A program made the position numbers and the translations under genes. DNA of 43,905 nucleotides, from contig RSEH01000334.1 of assembly GCA_006503475.1 (NCBI GenBank), positions 1 to 43,905 on the forward strand, given 5' to 3'. Source of the stretch: Stentor roeselii (taxonomy: Eukaryota; Ciliophora; Heterotrichea; Heterotrichida; Stentoridae). Positions within the stretch are counted from its first letter, which is position 1; the number at the start of each line of letters is the position of its first letter. Shown piece by piece: positions 37,444-43,905 of the stretch. Under the pieces are notes generated by a model. That model did no database searches and was not told the origin of the DNA. It was given only the letters and a program-made list of their open reading frames with translations.

Positions 37444-37945
37444 AACCTCGTGAATTCCCTATCTCTTGATAATACAACACTTTTTGAAATCCTTCACAGT
37501 GAAAGTGAGACAAGCTCTACTAAATCTGAAATATTTTTATCAGAACCACTTATACTCAAATCCAATTTTTCTGTGATGAAGTCTAAGGATGCCAAATTTT
37601 CACGAAAAAATTCAATCGATGATGTAAAACTTTTATATATGTAAGACTTAGCATAATCTTAGAACCGCAACAGAAAACATTTAAGTAAAGAAAATTTTCA
37701 GCAGCCATGACAATATTTCCTGCTTTTTATATAATGAGTGTCAGCAAAAATCTATCGATAGACTATCTGAAAGGAATGAGAATCAAGTATCTCATAAAAA
37801 TATAAAATTAAAATTATTCTTGCTTATCAATCCAAAAATTGATCATCTTCAAACCTTTCATTTATATTATTTATCTCTAAAGATTTCAGACTATGATCCT
37901 TTCTTAAACAGCATTAAAAAACAATTAAGAAATAAAATAGTTTGA
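37444..37945 (+). pseudogene. Broken or multi-exon plus-strand gene in spacer
   Basis: Two stop-free frames lie in series. The first (37444-37644, 66 codons) reads NSLSLDNTTLFEILHSE...IDDVKLLYM; past its TAA the same frame remains protein-like for ~20 codons (NRNRKHLSKENFQQ) with further TAA and TAG. The second (37685-37945, 86 codons, no ATG at its head) reads FSSHDNISCFLYNECQQK...FLNSIKKQLRNKIV to TGA. Such runs are improbable in random AT-rich DNA. GTAAGACTTAG at the first stop resembles an intron donor half but no 15-nt intron fits. A decayed gene is likely; the family is not recognised. Confidence 0.5.
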
Positions 37946-38104
37946 TTACCAAATGATGAAACATTATCTATAGTTTAAAAATAATAAACGAATTATTATA
38001 TATCCGAAAGCTTTTTTAAGTAATTAATGAATCTAATACTGTATATTGTGATCAATTCAATATAGAATTAAAAGCATTTATTAAACTAATAATTATTGAA
38101 ATTA

Positions 38105-39095
38105 TTGGCTTTACTTAATTAACAAATATGGCCCTGCTCAAAACCTTTCTTGCAAGAAACACATAAATAAGCTTCACAGCATTCAGCAAAAACATAAATA
38201 CTTCCTTTAGCAAAATATATCTTATTCTTAGGATGAGAAACGCAATTAAAGTGCTGCTGATAACATATAGAACATTTAGAGTCTTTTAAGTTCTTGCATT
38301 GAACACAAAATATATGATTGCAAATGTATTTGTGAGGTTTTTCAGGAATCTCTTTTCAACATTTATCGCAGTAAATATTACAATTACATTGTTCATCAGT
38401 ATTGTTAACATAACCACGATAAATCTTGTTACATTTTTCGCATTGTTTAGACATTTCTCCTTGGCCTCTTGATGAATAACATGAAATACACTCTGTACTA
38501 TTCGCAAAGTCGTTTTGAAGCTTATTCTTATTGCAGACTGAACATTGAAAGTATTGTTGTTGATTTACTAATTCAGTATAACAATCGTTACTGTAGTTTT
38601 CATTTTGAGTAAACAAACTATGATGCTTATAAGTTTTACATTTTTTGCAGGCTATGTGATGACAATCTCTACAAAGTTGATTGTTGTCAAGTTCTGATTT
38701 TAAAAACACTTTTTTGCAGAGTTCACAATAATTACGTTGACTGCAGCAGTTTTGACATGCAAAACCTGATTCAATTTTTATGCAGATTTGAGATTGATAT
38801 CTGTTTCTACAAAAAATGCACTCAATTAAAGTACTACAAGTTCTACAAAGTCCAACTTGTAATTCTTTCGATTTCACAGAAGTTTTACAATGAGAACAAG
38901 ATGAAGGGACACATGCTTTGCAAAAATTTGAATTCTCAAAAAATTCTTTATTATTCAAAACAATTTTGCAATCTAAACATATTTTCAAGTTCTGACAGAT
39001 AAGACAATAATCGTTTTTAAATTCATTAGGCAATCTAGCACCTTCATAAAAAATTTCTTTTTTACTATTGCACCCCTTGCAAAATTTAGAACATT
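38105..39095 (-). repeat. ~1-kb dispersed direct repeat, copy B
   Basis: The counterpart of 35690-36690. It holds the premature TGA that copy A lacks (CGA in copy A). Confidence 0.85.
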
Positions 39096-41247
39096 GAGGG
39101 CATTCTTCATTTTGATAATTTTTTTTATATATCGTCGAGCATTTATCGCATTTAAATATACTTAAAGTTTCCTTCTGATTAAGGCAAAAAGGGCATATAA
39201 TTATATTATTTTTTTGATATTGAGTGCAAGCGTATCGCATATTATTACAAACATCGCATTTATATTGACGCATATTAAAACACTTTGGACAATCTTGTGC
39301 GCATTTGTACATAATGCAAGTTGAACAAATAAGGTAATTACATGAATGAAACTGGTTTGATCCTTCTAGCCCTTCATTACAGATATGACATTTATTTTTC
39401 TGATAATTTGTTAGGCATTCTAAACAAACTTGTGAGTTAGGGATCTTATAAATTAAATTTTTATGGGTATTGCAACTTTGGCATAAATTATTTTCTTTGT
39501 TATCTTCACAAATAATGCACTTTTTAAAATTTCCAAAGCAATGTTTGCATATATGTCTACAACTTGTAAAATTATTAGAATCTTTGTGGCATATTTGGCA
39601 TGTAATTAAACAGATATTGCACAGTTTCGATTGATTTGTACAATTTTGACATTGCTTATGACCACAAGGTAGTTCATTCTTGCTTATATTATTTCCACAA
39701 GTGTTGCAAATACAATTTTTACATATTTTTATATTACCATGGTTCATTAATATTTGAAGAGGCTCATTTGTTGACTTTCTACAGTTCTTGCAAATATTAT
39801 TTAGGCAATCCAAACATTTTTCATTTCCATACTCGATACAATTGAAACAGCATTCATGTCCACATTTCATTTGTCTAATTAATTTCGAATTTTGGCAGTT
39901 ATTGCATTGGCTTTGCTGATAATATCCTTGACAAAGCATACAAACATCTATAATACCATGATTTGTGCAAAGTGCGTGATCTTGCTTATCGCAAAAAAGA
40001 TTTCCTTCTTTCGCACAAATGACACATTTAATTTCACAAGTTTTACATCTGCCTTGAAGTTTATTGTAACAACCTTCACAAAATAATCTGTAGCATACTT
40101 GGCATTGAGTTCCTGGAGTTTCTTTATGGTTAACACAACATATTCTGCAATCTTTATTATGTGGTGATTCTGTTTTTTCAAGGCATGATAAACAAAAGTA
40201 ATGGGAGCACTCAAATTTTAAGTAATCTTCAGATATATGATGGTTGCATAGAGAACAATATAATCGGCACTGATCTGAATTATTGTAACAATTATGGCAT
40301 ACTTTGTGGTGAGTGCAATTTAAAGTTTTATAATCATTGGTTTTTTTATTACAAAATTCACATTTTCCTGAATTTAGTATAATAAAATCGCAAAATGGGC
40401 ATTTTGACTTAAAATAATTATTGCACTCAGTACAAAAATAATGATTATTGCAATGAAGTTTAATAATGTTTGTATTTTTTCTACAACAGATGCAAGATTG
40501 AGGATCGTAAGTGCAATTTTTACATATTTTTAATAATGCATCTGGATTCAAAGACTTAAGTTGGCAATTATTACAGATAATACATTTTGTGCATGAAAGC
40601 CCATTTTCTTGTTTACACTGATCTGAGCAGTAATAATGCTCACAATTATTATATTTATAGAGATCAAATATAGATCTTTTACAAGTTGAACAATATCTTA
40701 TACATTGTTTACAGACTGAATAAGATTGAAGACTATTCAATGTTTTTTTAAGAGAAGTTAATTCATTTGAATAAACTCCACATTTATAGCACATTTTAAT
40801 ATCTAAAACTTTGACACCGTTCATATATCCACTCCTGGTAAATTCTAAGAAACTCGTAAAAATATCTGATATTTTTTTCTTCAGTTGGTTTAGAATTATA
40901 TCTCCTTCTTTAATCTCATTTTGAAATACTTCTAACAGATTATTTTTTATTAACTGATGAACATCATTAAACGATTTTTCTATTTCTGATATTAACAAAC
41001 AACTTTTACTCGTAAATTCAATTTCAATTTTTCTGATTTCTGTAATAATTTCTAACTTTTTATTGTTTTTTTGGATATTTTCTTGAATTTCTATCTGCTT
41101 ACGAATTTCTTCGAAGGGCATTGGGACTATTTCGCATCCACGTATTTCATGTTCGCCCAAATGCTTAAGACATAAAAATCTCAAGGGTTTGCAAGTGTTG
41201 CATCTACCAAAGGCTTTAAGCCCAAGTTGACATGATTGGCAACTCAT
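38119..41247 (-). pseudogene. Giant B-box / poly-RING protein with in-frame TGA
   Basis: 963 residues precede a TGA at 38356-38358; the frame then stays open for 78 more conserved codons to a TAA at 38119-38121. The B-box-like finger (CQSCQLGLKAFGRCNTCKP) and coil (LLISEIEKSFNDVHQLIKN) open the protein. From about 150 to 720 there are around fifteen tandem RING-like units (e.g. CEFCNKKTNDYKTLNCTHHKVC; CNTCGNNISKNELPCGHKQC), then CxxC knuckles. The TGA sits right after CDKC, the first Cys pair of the terminal RING, where the 35.7-kb paralogue has CGA (Arg). Either a truncated protein, a fresh nonsense mutation, or read-through. The start follows TATAAATATG. Confidence 0.78.
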
Positions 41248-42553
41248 ATTTATAAGTTTAGTAAAATATTCGATTTGAAGAAATGCTTGAAAAATTAGAT
41301 TTTTTAAATTTGGATTTGAATGGATTATTTAAAGAGTTTTTAAATAGATTAGATAGGTCAATTTTTGGATTAAGTTTAAATTTGAGAAGGCTGAGGTTAA
41401 AATGAAGAATAACTAGAATTGACATATTTGTTTTAAAATATAGACACTTAAATTTATTACTATTTAAGTATTTTACTATCGTATGTAGAAGAGTATTAGC
41501 ATTTCTGATTGATTTAAAGGATTATGTTTAAGATAACAGAAAGAGATTAGAAAAAGTTCATTTAATCAAGAATAGCAAGATTTTGAGATGGATAGGTTAA
41601 TAGTTTTAAATGTAATAATTATGTGAACCTCAGGAAGTTTTGCTGAAGATATTGAAGATGGCTTTAGGAATTTCAGCCTCTAAGTGAAAATTTAATTGGA
41701 TTGTAGACATATATATTTCATAGTGTAAAATTCAACATGAAATATTATGTCAGATTAGCATTTTAAAGGGTAGTAAATATGCTACTGGGATTCTAGGCAT
41801 GATTATTATTCAAAGAAAGGTCTATTGTTAATAGATTTAGCTTTTTTGAAATTTTTCATAGTTTATCCTGTGATTAATAACAAAAAGAATTAGTTTTAAA
41901 GCGAAGTGCTTATTTCCGATTATAAATTTTATCGCGATAAGATTTCAATAAAAACACCAATCAAAGAAAAAAAGTTTCTTAAATTTAATAAATCTTTGAA
42001 AATATTGAGTTAATACTGAAGTTCTTTATACGACTTCAACTTGATTTTTTAATTAACTTTAAGGTTGAGTAGGTAAATCTTTTATCAATTATTCATCTGA
42101 AAGTATCATTAAATTATAAAAAAACAGAGTTTTTCTGAATTAGATTTTCTTCATCCAGAGTTTATTGTTTTAGAGTAATTCCAATATTTATCTAAGGGCT
42201 GGAAATAGAAGCAAATCTTTGTGACTATAAACAAATAAGACCAAATCTCACTTTGACAAGCATAATTCTGGAGACCTAGAAAATTTTAGAAGTTCTAAAC
42301 TCAAATCATTTAATAGATGAATAACTTAAAATTTCTAAACCATCTTCAATCTAGGTGATCTAATTACTCCAATATATTTAAAGAGAAAAAAAAAAACTAA
42401 ACTGCGTTAAAAACACAGCGAAATAATTTTTATAATTTATCGAAAAAAATATATTATTAAATCTAGTTACATAAACTAAAAGTGTATAAAAAAAAATTTT
42501 TCAAAATTAAATAAAACGATAATACAAATATGAAATCAAGTAGAAATACTTAC
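41248..42553. other. AT-rich spacer up to the foreign segment
   Basis: It contains the 16-nt element at 41435-41450 but no gene. The junction with the plant-like sequence cannot be placed exactly; it lies somewhere in about 42380-42553, where AT-rich text runs into a plant-type splice donor. Confidence 0.5.
41435..41450 (+). promoter_or_regulatory. Shared upstream element, copy 2
   Basis: AAAATATAGACACTTA, identical to 32313-32328 and at the same distance (188 versus 187 nt) from its start codon. Both copies are preceded by GACATATT. Confidence 0.45.
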
Positions 42554-43480
42554 AACTCTGCTATCATTAGGATAAGCCAGTTTCAGGTTTTCTATTCTGG
42601 CATCCTCCAATGACAATCCCCGTCTCACAGCTTCATAAGTGCGCTTCGCAAATCTTTTCGCTCCTGAATGATGTGGCATTTGCGCAGCCCTGTTCTTCTT
42701 GTTGATTTCAGAAATCATCTACATTAAAAATAATTAATAAATATTAGTAAATTAATACTATATAAAAAAAATTACATAATTATAATATTACGTACCTTTC
42801 CTTTTTCTGATCTTCTTTCAATCAATTTATTGCGAAATTGATCTACGGGGATATGATCCGGAAGAGTCCTAATGACCTCTTCAACAGAAAGTGCACGATT
42901 GTCATATTGTGCCATTAGCCTGTTGTGGTTCGTCCTCCAGAGTTTGTTTAGAGTCTTGTTAATGAAACGATGTGCTTCTTGAGACTGACTTAAATCAAAC
43001 TCTCTCTACAAAATGAAGATCAAATAAGTTTTCAAATAAATGACAAATTAATATTACATTAAGGGTTGTACGTACCTTCACAGCTCTCATAGCATCTTTC
43101 AAGTTGTTCTTATCTTGCTTCGTCCAAGGTATGTCAAATGGAAGTAAAGTACTATCTGTTGCAATAGCACTCAATTTCCTATGCAAGTTATCTCCAATCT
43201 CATCTCCCACTTGGTTTGTGTCGTCCCACAAAACAGTGAACTTACAACCAAGTTTCGGATGGTAACGGGCGTGATCCTTGTTCCCAGATCTACGTTTCTT
43301 CTTCGTCGGTTGAGACGAAGGTTCTGGTGAACAAGATCGACCAATCTCGACATCATCGTCGTCAACACAACGTTCGTCGATAGACTGATCTGACCCGTCG
43401 TCACCGACTGCTACAGTCGGAATGAACACGGCCCAAAGAACATAAACCAGAAGACCCAGAAATACAAAGGCAAACATGAT
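42554..43480 (-). CDS. Transposase_24-type exons of plant CACTA element (partial)
   Basis: Three exons: 43076-43480, 42796-43005 and 42554-42718, joined across 70- and 77-nt introns (43006-43075 and 42719-42795). The first exon has a hydrophobic start (MFAFVFLGLLVYVLW), an acidic Ser/Asp stretch, a basic patch KKKRR, and HARYHPKLGCKFTVLWDD. The later exons contain RFINKTLNKLWRTNHNRLM and the hallmark KKNRAAQMPHHSGAKRFAK of the Ptta/En/Spm plant transposase domain. The last exon ends at a GTAAGT donor (42553) with no following exon visible, so the gene is cut off on the left too, probably by the chimeric joint. Confidence 0.82.
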
Positions 43481-43621
43481 CTATAAAAAATAAAAAAAGT
43501 TAAATAAAAGAAGTTAAATATAATTCCTGACACAACAACCAGACTTTCTTTAAATAAGACAACATTAAATTAATAGAAGCATTTAAATCACAAAAATTAA
43601 TCATTGAGTAATTTACATTAC

Positions 43622-43905
43622 ATTTTCATCATCATTCATGTCATAAATATCTCTAGGAGGTCTCTTTAATACATAACTCATACTAGACTCTATCGGATCT
43701 GTAACATAAAAGCATTGATTAGCTTGTTCAGCCATTATGAAAGGATCATTTGCATGTCTTAGTTGTGTTGTTTTGACAGACATGAGACCAAATTCATCAA
43801 CTTTCAAGCCTCCGAACCATTTACATTCAAACATAGGAATTTTCAACGAATGACCGTAAGTAACCTCATAAACTTTTTCAACAACTCCATGATATGATAG
43901 ATCTG
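43622..43905 (-). CDS. DUF4216 exon of plant CACTA transposase gene (partial)
   Basis: The exon is open to the window edge and begins YHGVVEKVYEVTYGHSLKIP, then FECKWFGGLKVDEFGL, PFIMAEQANQCFYVTDP and VLKRPPRDIYD. These are the landmark blocks of DUF4216, found in plant CACTA elements next to the TNP2 transposase. It ends at a GTAATG donor at 43621. The upstream part of the gene lies outside the window. Confidence 0.85.

Larger units (their letters stand above)
42554..43905 (-). mobile_element. 3' part of a plant CACTA (En/Spm) transposon, continuing off the right edge
   Basis: Minus-strand order is DUF4216 exon, then Transposase_24 (Ptta/En/Spm plant) exons, as in the plant CACTA transposase gene. 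Introns are 141, 70 and 77 nt with plant-like GTACGTA/GTAAGT donors, unlike the 15-nt introns of the ciliate genes. Base composition in the exons is clearly richer in G+C. Terminal CACTA repeats are not seen. Most likely a chimeric or contaminated contig end. Confidence 0.85.

Noticed and set aside
41620-42370. Long plus-strand frame that looks like a membrane protein if TAA/TAG are read as Gln and TGA as Trp
   Set aside because: It has about one stop per ten codons, as expected by chance at this AT content; allowing all stops opens any frame, so this is no evidence.

Overview
The window reads as macronuclear DNA of a heterotrich ciliate close to Stentor. All three stop codons end genes in the standard way (TAA, TAG and TGA are all used). 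Coding is very dense in the left half, and four spliceosomal introns of exactly 15 nt can be read (GT...AG with an invariant T9-A10). Tiny introns plus the standard code are the known Stentor combination. The species itself is an inference.

Layout. 24-6849, plus strand: a disordered charged protein with a nine-residue repeat, a small LITAF-like/CxxC protein with one intron, and three tandem paralogues of a claudin-like four-transmembrane protein. 7006-19504, mostly minus strand and extremely compact: a coiled-coil protein, transportin (karyopherin beta-2), a small plus-strand protein, a chitin synthase, a TBC RabGAP, a lipid-anchored MORN protein, a gamma-carbonic-anhydrase-like complex I subunit (two introns), a small CTFKPK-motif protein, and an RMC1 homologue (one intron). 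Neighbours are 0-57 nt apart in several places. 20028-26000, minus strand: a small basic protein, an importin-alpha-like ARM protein without a visible IBB domain, and a coiled-coil gene broken by a homopolymer frameshift, separated by AT-rich spacers.

26462-41247, minus strand: a head-to-tail cluster of five related cysteine-rich genes. The shared module is an N-terminal B-box-like zinc finger followed by a conserved coil; behind it come long arrays of RING-like and CxxC knuckles, or in one case a serine-rich tail. Two members are damaged (one frameshift, one in-frame TGA). This expanding multi-zinc-finger family, possibly ubiquitin-ligase-like, is the most novel material here. The spacers between these genes hold coding-like relics interrupted by stops.

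42554-43905: the 3' part of a plant CACTA (En/Spm) transposon, with a DUF4216 exon and Transposase_24-type exons separated by 70-141 nt introns. This is incompatible with the ciliate genes and most likely marks an assembly chimera or contaminating DNA at the contig end.
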